Shown: one piece after another, positions 33,190 to 41,100 of the stretch | How positions within the stretch are numbered: the first letter of the stretch is position 1 | How the letters are laid out: each line of letters starts with the position of its first letter | NCBI RefSeq assembly: GCF_016793595.1 | Contig: NZ_JAEULY010000015.1 | Coordinates: 248,001-312,000 of the forward strand | DNA from: Phreatobacter sp. | GTDB lineage: Bacteria; Pseudomonadota; Alphaproteobacteria; Rhizobiales; Phreatobacteraceae | Direction of reading: 5' to 3' | Length of the DNA: 64,000 bases | The notes under the pieces: generated by a model | Seen by the model: only the letters and a program-made list of their open reading frames with translations | Databases searched by the model: none | What the model was told of the DNA's origin: nothing | Position numbers and translations under genes: made by a program

Positions 33190-33831
33190 TCACGGTCCCC
33201 GCCACCACGCGAGAAACAGGCTCGCGGCGATCGCCGCCATGACCAGCGCGATCAGCGCATCCAGAATTCGCCAGGCAGCCGGCCTTGCGAAGACCGGCGC
33301 CAGCAGCCGCGCGCCGTAGCCGAGCCCGTAGAACCACAGGGCCGAGGCGGCGCATGCGCCGACGGCATAGGCGACGCGCGCCGGTCCCTCGAACTGCGCC
33401 GACAGGCTGCCGACCAATACCACCGTGTCGAGATAGACATGCGGGTTGAGGAAGGTGAAGGCGAGAGCCGCGGCCAGCGTCGGGCCGAGCGCGGCGGACG
33501 CCGGTCCCGCTTCGGCGGTGAGCCGGCCGGGATCGAGCGCCCGGCGGCCCGCCTTCACGGCATAGGCGGCGAGAAACGCCGCTCCGCCCAGCGTGGCAGC
33601 CGCGATGAGCACCGGCGAGGACTGCACCAGCGTCCCCAGCCCCGCGACGCCGGCAACGATCAGCAGCGCGTCCGACAGCGCGCAGACCGTCGTCACCGCG
33701 AGGACATGCCGGCGCAGCAGCCCCTGCCGCAATACGAAGGCGTTTTGCGCGCCGATGGCGACGATCAGGCCAAGGCCGATGAGGAAACCGGTGATGGCGG
33801 GCTGCAGCAGCGTGGCGGCAAATGCGGGCAT
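33190..33831 (-). CDS. LysE/ArgO family amino acid exporter
   Basis: Inner-membrane exporter of 213 residues with about six helices. The N-terminus GFLIGLGLIVAIGAQNAFVLRQGLLRRHV (about 15-43) is the classic LysE/ArgO signature, and FTFLNPHVYLDTVVLVG occurs near residues 129-145. Export of basic amino acids (arginine or lysine) is likely from family membership. No LysG/ArgP regulator is adjacent. It diverges from corA. Confidence 0.9.
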   Translation of the reverse strand: MPAFAATLLQPAITGFLIGLGLIVAIGAQNAFVLRQGLLRRHVLAVTTVCALSDALLIVAGVAGLGTLVQSSPVLIAAATLGGAAFLAAYAVKAGRRALDPGRLTAEAGPASAALGPTLAAALAFTFLNPHVYLDTVVLVGSLSAQFEGPARVAYAVGACAASALWFYGLGYGARLLAPVFARPAAWRILDALIALVMAAIAASLFLAWWRGP

Positions 33832-34008
33832 GACGGTCTCATAGCCGATCTTCCCCTATCGGCCGCAATGGCGACGCGCCGCCACAAATCGTCACGCTCG
33901 CGTCATGTTGTCGGGCCCATGTCCGGCGTCCCTGATCTTCGGCCGGCTTTCCAGCCTCGGCCGAACCGGCTACGGAAGCCGAGCCGTCACCCGCGGAGTG
34001 CGTCCCTC

Positions 34009-34977
34009 ATGCTCAATGCCTATGCGGTCCAGAACGAAGCGCTCGTCAGGGTCGAGACGACGCATGACGCAGTGCCGCCCGAGGTGAAGTGGGTCGATCT
34101 GCTGACACCCGGGACCGGCGAGGACAAGCTCCTGGAGCGCTGCCTCGGCATCGAGATCCCGACCCACGAGGAAATGCTGGAGATCGAACCGTCGAGCCGG
34201 CTCTATGTCGATCACGGCGTGCGCTACATGACCGCCACCCTGCTCTGCAACACCGAGCTCGGCACGCCGAAACTGACGCAGATTTCTTTCGTGCTCGCGC
34301 CCGGCCGGCTGGTCACCGTTCGCTACGACACGCCGAAACCCATCAATCTGTTCCTCAACCGCGCGCAGAAGCCCGGCACCGTGCAGGGCAGCCCGGAATC
34401 GATCCTGACCGGTCTGCTCGACACCATCGTCGACCGCGTCGCCGACATCCTCGAAAAGGTCAGCGAGGAGATCGAGCAGGTCTCGACCGGCATTTTCCGC
34501 AAGACCGGCACGCAGCGCGACAAGCCTTTCCAGGAAGTGCTGCAATTTCTCGGCACCAAGGGCGAACTGGTCTCCAAGGCCCGCGAGAGCCTCGTCTCGA
34601 TCAACCGCCTGCTGCTGTTCCTCGCCACCGAGATCGAGGGCAGCAAGGTGTCCAAGGACGTGCGCACCCTGGTCAAGACCCAGACGCGGGACGTGGAATC
34701 GCTGACCCAGCACTGCGATTCGCTGTCGAACAAGATCACCTTTCTCCTCGACGCGACGCTCGGCCTCATCGGCATCGAGCAGAACAACATCGTGAAGATC
34801 TTCGCGGTGCTTTCGGTGGTGTTCATGCCGCCGACGCTGGTCGGCACCATCTACGGCATGAACTTCAAGGCCATGCCGGAGCTTGCGTGGGAGTTCGGCT
34901 ACCCCATGGCCATCGCGCTGATGCTGGTTTCGGGGATCGGCCCCTATTTCTATTTCCGCAAGAAGGGCTGGCTGTAG
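34009..34977 (+). CDS. Magnesium transporter CorA family protein
   Basis: Pentameric divalent-cation channel subunit, 322 residues. A long cytoplasmic alpha/beta and helical domain (1-260) precedes two C-terminal membrane helices. The selectivity motif GMN is at residues 283-285 (IYGMNF), and the basic tail FRKKGWL is typical. Mg is the likely substrate; Co or Ni transport is possible in this family. ATG 34009 is chosen; the frame extends upstream without similarity. Confidence 0.93.
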   Translation: MLNAYAVQNEALVRVETTHDAVPPEVKWVDLLTPGTGEDKLLERCLGIEIPTHEEMLEIEPSSRLYVDHGVRYMTATLLCNTELGTPKLTQISFVLAPGRLVTVRYDTPKPINLFLNRAQKPGTVQGSPESILTGLLDTIVDRVADILEKVSEEIEQVSTGIFRKTGTQRDKPFQEVLQFLGTKGELVSKARESLVSINRLLLFLATEIEGSKVSKDVRTLVKTQTRDVESLTQHCDSLSNKITFLLDATLGLIGIEQNNIVKIFAVLSVVFMPPTLVGTIYGMNFKAMPELAWEFGYPMAIALMLVSGIGPYFYFRKKGWL

Positions 34978-35000
34978 CCGGTTTCCCGCGGCCCCTCATG

Positions 35001-35088
35001 CGCCATGCCCGTCCTTGCGCCGGGCATCCACGCCTTCCTTCTTCGTCCTGTTCAAAGCGTGATGGCCGGGACAAGCCCGGCCATGACG
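35001..35088 (-). repeat. Intergenic palindromic repeat, copy C (reverse orientation)
   Basis: The reverse complement begins CGTCATGGCCGGGCTTGTCC and contains GTGGATGCCCGGC, matching copies A, B, D and E. It also has TTGAAC inside. Its orientation is opposite to the other four. It lies between corA and the small membrane protein gene, where their transcripts converge. Confidence 0.75.
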
Positions 35089-35114
35089 AGACGGCTGCGC
35101 CTGGGGAGTTTGCT

Positions 35115-35531
35115 TCACTCCGCGGCGAGGCGCTTGGCGCCGATCACCTGCAGTTCGGCGAGGACGCCGACGAAGGCTGCCTGGGCGGCGACGAAGGCCA
35201 TGCCGAACAGGTTCGGGCTGACGTAGCCGGAGAACAGCAGGCCGAGGCTGCCGCCCACCCAGACGGCGTTGACGAGTGCGATGGTCAGCACGGCCGGCCG
35301 GCTGGTCGCGGCGCGGGCGGCGACGAGGCCGACGCAGAGGGCAAAGGGGATCAGGATGGCGCCGGAGGCGCGCAGCAGCGGCACCGGCAGGTTCAGCAGG
35401 GGCCCGAGGATGCCGGCGCCCACCACCAGCATGACGCCCATGGCGCCCGAGGTGATCGCGTCGAAGGCCATCAGGCGGCGCAGGAAGGTGGCGGTGTCGG
35501 CGGCGCGGAAGAGGTTGAGGGCGAAGGACAC
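35115..35531 (-). CDS. Small four-helix membrane protein of unknown function
   Basis: A 138-residue, highly hydrophobic protein with four predicted membrane helices (about 24-46, 50-72, 80-102, 106-128) and no charged catalytic motif. The start is GTG at 35531 following a weak ribosome-binding region. It is transcribed divergently from an XRE-family regulator, a pairing that often means the regulator controls it. Family not recognised. Confidence 0.7.
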   Translation of the reverse strand: MSFALNLFRAADTATFLRRLMAFDAITSGAMGVMLVVGAGILGPLLNLPVPLLRASGAILIPFALCVGLVAARAATSRPAVLTIALVNAVWVGGSLGLLFSGYVSPNLFGMAFVAAQAAFVGVLAELQVIGAKRLAAE

Positions 35532-35613
35532 GGGATGCTCCTGTTGGGGTCCGGCGCGGTCCGTTGTGTTCCGCGACTGTCGCCATGCTGACGGCCGGCG
35601 GTGCGCTGGTCGA

Positions 35614-35658
35614 TTACCTCTGAGGTCATTGGTTGCGCGCCCCGCGCCCCGCTAATGT
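35614..35658 (+). promoter_or_regulatory. Candidate operator and promoter between membrane protein and XRE regulator
   Basis: A near-palindrome TTACCTC-T-GAGGTCA (35614-35628, ACCTC/GAGGT arms exact) is followed directly by a promoter-like TTGGTT (35629-35634), 18 bp, TAATGT (35653-35658). The predicted transcription start then falls at or next to the ATG at 35665, which would make the regulator mRNA leaderless. Confidence 0.45.
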
Positions 35659-35664
35659 GAGTCC

Positions 35665-36501
35665 ATGATGAACCAAGCCCGCACCAAGACCGCCGCCGCT
35701 CCCGCCCGCCAAGATGCGCGCCCTGTAGGGGATCACCTGCGCGAATGGCGTCAGCGTCGGCGGATGAGCCAGATGGACCTCGCCATGGAAGCCGATATCT
35801 CGACCAGGCACCTCTCCTTCGTGGAGACCGGCCGCTCCGCGCCGAGCCGGGAGATGCTCCTGAACCTCGCCGAACAGCTCGACATCCCCTTGCGCGAGCG
35901 CAACGTGCTGCTCGTGGCCGCCGGCTTCGCGCCGATCTTCCCCGAGCGCGGGCTGGACGATCCCGGCCTCGCCAACGCCCGCAAGGCCATCGACATCGTG
36001 CTCGCCGGCCACGAGCCCTATCCCGCCGTGGCGCTCGACCGGCACTGGACGCTGGTCGCGCATAACCGCGCTATCGCGCCCTTCCTCGAAGGCTGCGATC
36101 CCGCGCTTCTGACGCCGCCGATCAACATGCTGCGCCTGGCGCTGAACCCGAAGGGTATCTCGCCGCGCATCGATAATCTGGGGGAGGTGCGCGGCCACCT
36201 GCTGGCGCGACTCAGGCGGCAGATCGAACTGACCGCCGATCCGGTGCTAGAAGGTCTGCTGAAGGAGGTCTCCGGCTATCCCGTGCCGTTCTCGCACCCG
36301 CATCCGAAGAAGGGGCAGGAGGCAGGCGAGCTGTTCGTGCCGATCCGGCTGAAGACTTCGGGTGGGCTCCTGACGCTGATTTCCGCGACGACGGTGTTCG
36401 GCACGCCCATCGACGTGACGCTATCGGAACTCGCCATCGAGACCTTCCTGCCGGCCGATGCCACGACCGCCGAGGCGCTGCGCAAGATGATGCCGGGCTA
36501 G
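35665..36501 (+). CDS. XRE family transcriptional regulator with MmyB-like ligand-binding domain
   Basis: A 278-residue DNA-binding protein. The helix-turn-helix lies about residues 17-70 (LREWRQRRRMSQMDLAMEADISTRHLSFVETGRSAPSREML, read in parts). The remainder is the MmyB-like domain with NHNRAI-type LVAHNRAIAPFLEG near 130-143 and INMLRLALNPKG near 153-164, thought to bind a fatty acid or similar ligand. It probably regulates the divergent membrane protein. Its stop codon overlaps that of the convergent ligase gene. Confidence 0.9.
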   Translation: MMNQARTKTAAAPARQDARPVGDHLREWRQRRRMSQMDLAMEADISTRHLSFVETGRSAPSREMLLNLAEQLDIPLRERNVLLVAAGFAPIFPERGLDDPGLANARKAIDIVLAGHEPYPAVALDRHWTLVAHNRAIAPFLEGCDPALLTPPINMLRLALNPKGISPRIDNLGEVRGHLLARLRRQIELTADPVLEGLLKEVSGYPVPFSHPHPKKGQEAGELFVPIRLKTSGGLLTLISATTVFGTPIDVTLSELAIETFLPADATTAEALRKMMPG

Positions 36502-38162
36502 CCGACCAACCTCTTCTCCAGCGCCTCGATCCGGTCGGCCTCGCCCGGCGGCTTGTCCCAGCGGATGCGCGAGATGCGCGGGAAGCGCATGGCTATGCCG
36601 GACTTGTGGCGCGTCGAGCGCTGCAATCCCTCGAAAGCGATCTCCAGAACCAGCCCCTCGCGCGCGGTGTGCGTCACCTCGCGCACCGGTCCGAAGCGGT
36701 TGATCGTGTTGTTGCGCACGAAGCGGTCGAGTTGGCCGAGTTCCTCGTCGGTGAAGCCGAAATAGGCTTTGCCCACGGGGACGAGCTCGTCCGCGCCCAT
36801 CTCGCCGCGCCAGACGCCGAAGGTGAAGTCGGAGTAGAAGCTGGAGCGCTTGCCGTGGCCACGCTGGGCGTACATCAGCACGCAATCGACCACCATCGGG
36901 TCGCGCTTCCACTTGTACCAGAGCCCCTTGGGTCGGCCCGGCAGATAGGACGCATCCCGCCGCTTGATCATCAGCCCCTCGATGGCGGCGGCGTCCTCGC
37001 CCGCCCCAGCCGCCTCAGGGTTTGCGCGAAACCCGGCAAGCGCGCCCCACGACGCGAAGGGCACCAGGGGCGAGAGGTCGATGCGCGGATTCGCGAGGCC
37101 GGCGACCAGCGCCTCCAGCCGCGCGCGCCGTTCGAGGAAGGGTTTGTCCCGCAGATCCTCGCCAGCCTCGAACAGCAGGTCATAGGCGCGGATATGGGCG
37201 GGGAAATCGGCGAGCATGGCTGCCGTCACCTGCTTCCGGTTCAGCCGCTGCTGGAGCACGTTGAAGCTCTGCACGCGGCCTTCGCGCAGGATCAGCAGTT
37301 CGCCATCGATGGCGCCGTCAAAATCCATGGCCTCGGCGAGATCGGGAAAGGCGCCGGAGATGTCCTCGCCGGTGCGCGAATAGAGCCGCGCGACGCGCCG
37401 GCCGGCGGCTGTGGCCCCAGCCGCTGCCTGAACGCGGATGCCATCCCACTTCCACTCGGCGGTGAAGTCGACAGGGTCCAGCTTGTCGAAATCACCGTCC
37501 TCGATGGCATGAGCCAGCATGGGCGGCCGGAACGGCGCGGGATCGGTAGCTTCCGGCCGAGGCGCGCGGCCTTCCACCCAGGCGAACAGGTCCTCGTAGG
37601 GCGGCGCGAGACCCGGCCAGACCAGTTCGATCTCGTCCGGCTCCCTCGCTCCCAACGCGGCGACCGCCGTCTTGGCGAGGCGCGCGGAGACGCCGATCCG
37701 CAGCGCCCCGGTGATCAGCTTCAGCAGCGCCCAGCGGCCGGTCTCGTCGAGATGGTCGAGCCAGCCGGCGATGAGCCTCGGCAGTTCGGTCTTCGAGGCG
37801 GTGGCGAGCGTCCCGACGACCTCCGAGAGCGTTGGCGCGGGCGGGGCGTTGTGGCCGGGGCGGGCAACATCGTCGTTCGCCGCCTTGGGCGGAGCCGGCC
37901 ACATCAGCGCGACCGTCTCCGAGAGGTCGCCGACATAGTCGTAGGACAGCGCGAACAGAACGGGGTCGGTGCGCTCGGCAATGAGGCCGCGGATCAGGCC
38001 GGGCTTGGCGTGTCTGAACGACAGCGCGCCGGTCATGGCGGCAAGCGCGAAGCCGCGCTCGGGGTCCGGCGTATTGCGCAGGTAGTCCGCGATCAGCGCC
38101 AGCTTGCCGTTGCGGCGCGGTTCGTAGGCGAGGCGGTCGAGCAGGGCGGCGAATCGGTTCAT
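36498..38162 (-). CDS. ATP-dependent DNA ligase (cisplatin damage response type)
   Basis: DNA ligase of 554 residues. The catalytic lysine that takes AMP is K238 in EWKWDGIRVQ. An N-terminal DNA-binding domain covers about 1-200, and an OB-fold C-terminal domain includes KGLWYKWKRDP (motif V) near 417-427. It belongs to the bacterial group found next to an MBL-fold nuclease and linked to interstrand or platinum-damage tolerance. The start at 38162 overlaps the nuclease stop by 4 bp. It is additional to the essential NAD-dependent ligase, which is not in the window. Confidence 0.93.
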   Translation of the reverse strand: MNRFAALLDRLAYEPRRNGKLALIADYLRNTPDPERGFALAAMTGALSFRHAKPGLIRGLIAERTDPVLFALSYDYVGDLSETVALMWPAPPKAANDDVARPGHNAPPAPTLSEVVGTLATASKTELPRLIAGWLDHLDETGRWALLKLITGALRIGVSARLAKTAVAALGAREPDEIELVWPGLAPPYEDLFAWVEGRAPRPEATDPAPFRPPMLAHAIEDGDFDKLDPVDFTAEWKWDGIRVQAAAGATAAGRRVARLYSRTGEDISGAFPDLAEAMDFDGAIDGELLILREGRVQSFNVLQQRLNRKQVTAAMLADFPAHIRAYDLLFEAGEDLRDKPFLERRARLEALVAGLANPRIDLSPLVPFASWGALAGFRANPEAAGAGEDAAAIEGLMIKRRDASYLPGRPKGLWYKWKRDPMVVDCVLMYAQRGHGKRSSFYSDFTFGVWRGEMGADELVPVGKAYFGFTDEELGQLDRFVRNNTINRFGPVREVTHTAREGLVLEIAFEGLQRSTRHKSGIAMRFPRISRIRWDKPPGEADRIEALEKRLVG

Positions 38163-39211
38163 GGCGAAGGCTCCGCCGGCGTCGCATCGCCAATAGCAGG
38201 CTCCGTCTCTCCCTCGTCGCCGTATCCCACCAGCCGCAGCGGCTTCGCCCGCAATCCCCGCGTACCGCACCAGTGGACGAGCGCGTCCTCCTGCCCGTGA
38301 GTGACCCAGATTTCCTCCGCTCCGGTGTCAAGGATCGTCTCGCCCAGCTCGTCCCAGTCGGCATGGTCGGAGACGATCAGCGGCAGTTCGATGCCGCCCT
38401 GCCGCGCCCGCGCCCTCACCCGCATCCAGCCGGAGGCGAAGCAGGTCACCGGATCGGGAAATCGCCGCGCCCAGAGGTCGCGCATGGAGCCCGGCGGGCA
38501 AATGACGATGGCGCCCGCGAGATCGGCCTTCGACGCCTCCTTGGCGAGGCGGATGTCGCCGAGCGCAATGCCCTCGCTCTCATAGAATCGCGTCAGCTTC
38601 TCGACCGCGCCGTGAATGTAGATCGGCCGCGCGTAGCCGGCGGCGCGGATCAGCGCCATGATCCGCTGCGCCTTGCCGAGCGAATAAGCTCCAACCAGAT
38701 GGGCGCGCTCCGGGAACAGCCGCACGGAGGCGAGCAGTTTCGCCACCTCGTCCCGCGCGGACGGGTGGCGGAAGACCGGCAGGCCAAAAGTCGCCTCGGT
38801 AATGAAGACGTTGCAGGGCACGACCTCGAAAGCCTCGGCCGTCGGGTCCGCCGCGCGCTTGTAGTCGCCGGAAGCGACGATGGTCAGGCCGCGCCACGTG
38901 ACCGCGATCTGCGCCGAACCGAGGATGTGGCCGGCGGGGTGGAAGGTGAAAGTGACGCCGTTGATGGTAACCGGCCGGCCCCATTCCGCCGCCTGCTCGC
39001 TGCCGGCGAAATCCTCGCCATAGCGGATCGCCATGATCTTCAGCGTGGCCGATGTCGCGAGCACCGCGCCGTGGCCGGCGCGCGCGTGGTCGGAATGGCC
39101 GTGCGAGATCAGCGCTCGCCCGACCGGCCGCACCGGGTCGATATGGATGCCGGCGGGCGGACAGTAGAGCCCTTGCGGCGTCGGCAGGAGGAGGTCGTCC
39201 GGGCGGATCAT
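38159..39211 (-). CDS. Ligase-associated DNA exonuclease, MBL fold
   Basis: Metallo-beta-lactamase-fold nuclease of 350 residues, related to SNM1/beta-CASP exonucleases. The metal motif HGHSDH is at 37-42, followed by FHPAGHILGSAQI (about 92-104) with the next histidine and SGDYK with the bridging aspartate, then VSDHADWDE near the end. Together with the adjacent ligase it forms a two-gene end-processing and sealing module. The pair is translationally coupled (ATGA). Confidence 0.92.
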   Translation of the reverse strand: MIRPDDLLLPTPQGLYCPPAGIHIDPVRPVGRALISHGHSDHARAGHGAVLATSATLKIMAIRYGEDFAGSEQAAEWGRPVTINGVTFTFHPAGHILGSAQIAVTWRGLTIVASGDYKRAADPTAEAFEVVPCNVFITEATFGLPVFRHPSARDEVAKLLASVRLFPERAHLVGAYSLGKAQRIMALIRAAGYARPIYIHGAVEKLTRFYESEGIALGDIRLAKEASKADLAGAIVICPPGSMRDLWARRFPDPVTCFASGWMRVRARARQGGIELPLIVSDHADWDELGETILDTGAEEIWVTHGQEDALVHWCGTRGLRAKPLRLVGYGDEGETEPAIGDATPAEPSP

Positions 39212-39245
39212 CGATCGAAGAGCGCCTTCCGGGGCAGCATTATCG

Positions 39246-39334
39246 CGTCATGGCCGAGCCTGTCCCGGCCACCCACGACTTGAACACGACATGACAGGAA
39301 TTCGTGGATACCCGGGCCGCGCCCGGACATGACG
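39246..39334 (+). repeat. Intergenic palindromic repeat, copy D
   Basis: An 89-bp element starting CGTCATGGCCGAGCCTGTCC, containing ACTTGAACACGAC and GGAATTCGTGGATA, and ending GGACATGACG. It is nearly identical in layout to copy A. It lies between the nuclease gene start and a small membrane protein gene. Confidence 0.8.
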
Positions 39335-39438
39335 CAAGGAGGCGGGCCTGTTTTCTCATCCGACTCACTCACGAAAACGGGACCAGCCGCGCGCAAGCGC
39401 CTTTTGCGTCCGGCCTCGCCAAGGATTACATAGACGTC

Positions 39439-39609
39439 ATGACGCCCGACACGGTTCCGGACCTGGAAGCGGAGACGCCGCGGATCGCCCTCTGGGCGGC
39501 CGGCATCGGCATAGTGGCGCTCGCCCTGACCTCGGGCCTCCTGTGGTGGACGCAGGGCACGAAAGTGTTCCTCGACACGCTCGCCGCCGGCCTCGCCTGG
39601 TGCTTCTGA
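39439..39609 (+). CDS. Small single-pass membrane protein upstream of SCO gene
   Basis: A 56-residue protein with one membrane helix (about 16-37, IALWAAGIGIVALALTSGLLWW) and an acidic N-terminus. Its start ATG 39439 is preferred because the upstream frame runs into repeat copy D. The gene ends 7 bp before the SCO family gene, so co-expression is likely. No family is recognised; a role in cytochrome oxidase assembly is a guess from position. Confidence 0.55.
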   Translation: MTPDTVPDLEAETPRIALWAAGIGIVALALTSGLLWWTQGTKVFLDTLAAGLAWCF

Positions 39610-39616
39610 GACAGCC

Positions 39617-40243
39617 ATGACCTCCTCGCCCCCGGGCGCCCCCGGCCGCCGCTCCCGCTCCGCCGCGCTGATCCTGTCGCTGGCGCTTCTCGTTGGTGGC
39701 CTCGGCATTCTCGCGCTGGTGGTGCACTTCACCATGCCGCGTGGCGGCCAGATGGCAACAGCGCCCTCCGCCATCGGCGGCGCGTTCCAGCTCACCGACC
39801 AGACCGGCAAGCCGTTCACCGAACAGGACCTCGCCGGCAAGCCGAGCCTGATCTTCTTCGGCTTCACCCATTGCCCGGACATCTGCCCGACCAAGCTGTT
39901 CGAGATGACCCAGGCGCTCGACCGGATGGGCGCCGATGCCGCGAAGGTCAACACGGTGTTCATCACCGTCGATCCCGCCCGCGACACGCAGGAGCTGATG
40001 GCCGCCTATATGGGCAGTTTCCACCCCACCATCAGGGGCCTCACCGGCACCGACGAACAGGTGCAGGCCGCCATGCGCGCCTATCGGGCCTATGGCCGCC
40101 GGGTGCCGCTGGAAGGCGGCAACTACACGATGGACCACACGGTCTTCGTGTATCTGATGGACAAGAGCGGTCGCTTCATCTCGACCTTCGACGTCGCACG
40201 CGACCCGGCGGCCGTCGCGCAGGAGCTGCGCCGCTACTTCTGA
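39617..40243 (+). CDS. SCO family protein (SCO1/SenC copper chaperone)
   Basis: Membrane-anchored periplasmic thioredoxin-fold protein of 208 residues. One N-terminal helix (about 16-38) is followed by the copper site CPDIC (C86 and C90) in FGFTHCPDIC and the conserved histidine in TMDHTVFVYLMD (near 172). Such proteins deliver copper to, or reduce, the CuA centre of cytochrome c oxidase. No oxidase genes are in the window. It converges on the SDR gene with a 9-bp gap. Confidence 0.93.
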   Translation: MTSSPPGAPGRRSRSAALILSLALLVGGLGILALVVHFTMPRGGQMATAPSAIGGAFQLTDQTGKPFTEQDLAGKPSLIFFGFTHCPDICPTKLFEMTQALDRMGADAAKVNTVFITVDPARDTQELMAAYMGSFHPTIRGLTGTDEQVQAAMRAYRAYGRRVPLEGGNYTMDHTVFVYLMDKSGRFISTFDVARDPAAVAQELRRYF

Positions 40244-40252
40244 GACAATCGC

Positions 40253-40990
40253 TCAGACGTGCTGGCCGCCATTGATGTGGATCTCGGCGCCGTTCAGATA
40301 GCTCGATGTCTCGGTGCACAGCACGTAGATGATCTTCGCAACCTCGTCCGGCGTGCCGAGGCGGCGCATCGGAATCTGCTCGACGATCTTCTCGGTGCCC
40401 GGCGACAGGATCGAGGTGTCGATCTCGCCCGGCGCGATGGCGTTGACGCGGATGCCGTGCGGCGCGAAATCGGCGGCCATCTCGCGAGTGAGGCCGGCGA
40501 GCGCCGCCTTGGAGGTGGCATAGGCCGCGCCCGCGAAGGGATGGACCCGCGACCCCGCGATGGAGGTGACGTTCACCACCGATCCCTTCGCCTCGGCAAG
40601 CTCCTTCAGAAGTCCGCGCGCCAGCAGGATCGAGGCGAAGAAATTCACCTGCATGACCTGCTGCCAGACCTTCAGCGGGGTATGCAGCGAATCGAGCCGC
40701 GCGCCGCCCTCGCCCTTCGGCGAGATGCCGGCATTGTTGACGAGGGCTTCCAGCCGGCCGCCGGTGAGCCGCGTCCTGATCTCGTCGATGGCGCGCTCGG
40801 TGTCGGCCGGGTCCGCCAGATCGACCTGGATGTGATCCTCCGGCCCCATCTCCCACGGGCAGTTCTCCGGGAAGGACTGGCGCGAACAGGTGATGACCCG
40901 CCATCCCGCCGAGGAAAAGCGCTTCACCGTGGCGTGACCAATGCCGCGGCTGGCACCGGTCAGGAGCATGGTTCGACGCGGCTGGTTCAT
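40253..40990 (-). CDS. SDR family NAD(P)-dependent oxidoreductase
   Basis: Classical short-chain dehydrogenase of 245 residues. It has the cofactor motif TGASRGIG (about 10-17), NNAG in the middle, the catalytic YxxxK in AAYATSKAAL and a C-terminal INGGQHV. Substrate unknown. The start at 40990 (MNQPRRTML) is preferred over 41008 because AAGGA lies 7 bp before it. It diverges from eutB, with 110 bp between; a functional link to ethanolamine use is not shown. Confidence 0.92.
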   Translation of the reverse strand: MNQPRRTMLLTGASRGIGHATVKRFSSAGWRVITCSRQSFPENCPWEMGPEDHIQVDLADPADTERAIDEIRTRLTGGRLEALVNNAGISPKGEGGARLDSLHTPLKVWQQVMQVNFFASILLARGLLKELAEAKGSVVNVTSIAGSRVHPFAGAAYATSKAALAGLTREMAADFAPHGIRVNAIAPGEIDTSILSPGTEKIVEQIPMRRLGTPDEVAKIIYVLCTETSSYLNGAEIHINGGQHV

Positions 40991-41100
40991 CGTCGGATCC
41001 TTGGGCATGTCATCGCTGTGCGGAGGAATGGACCTCGGCGGCCCGTGGGCTACACTCCATAGACCAGTTCGGACAGATAAGCATCCAGCGAGGATCAACA

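Noticed and set aside
40991..41100. Cobalamin riboswitch in front of eutB
   Set aside because: The 110-bp gap is too short for a full cobalamin riboswitch and no B12-box-like core was seen.
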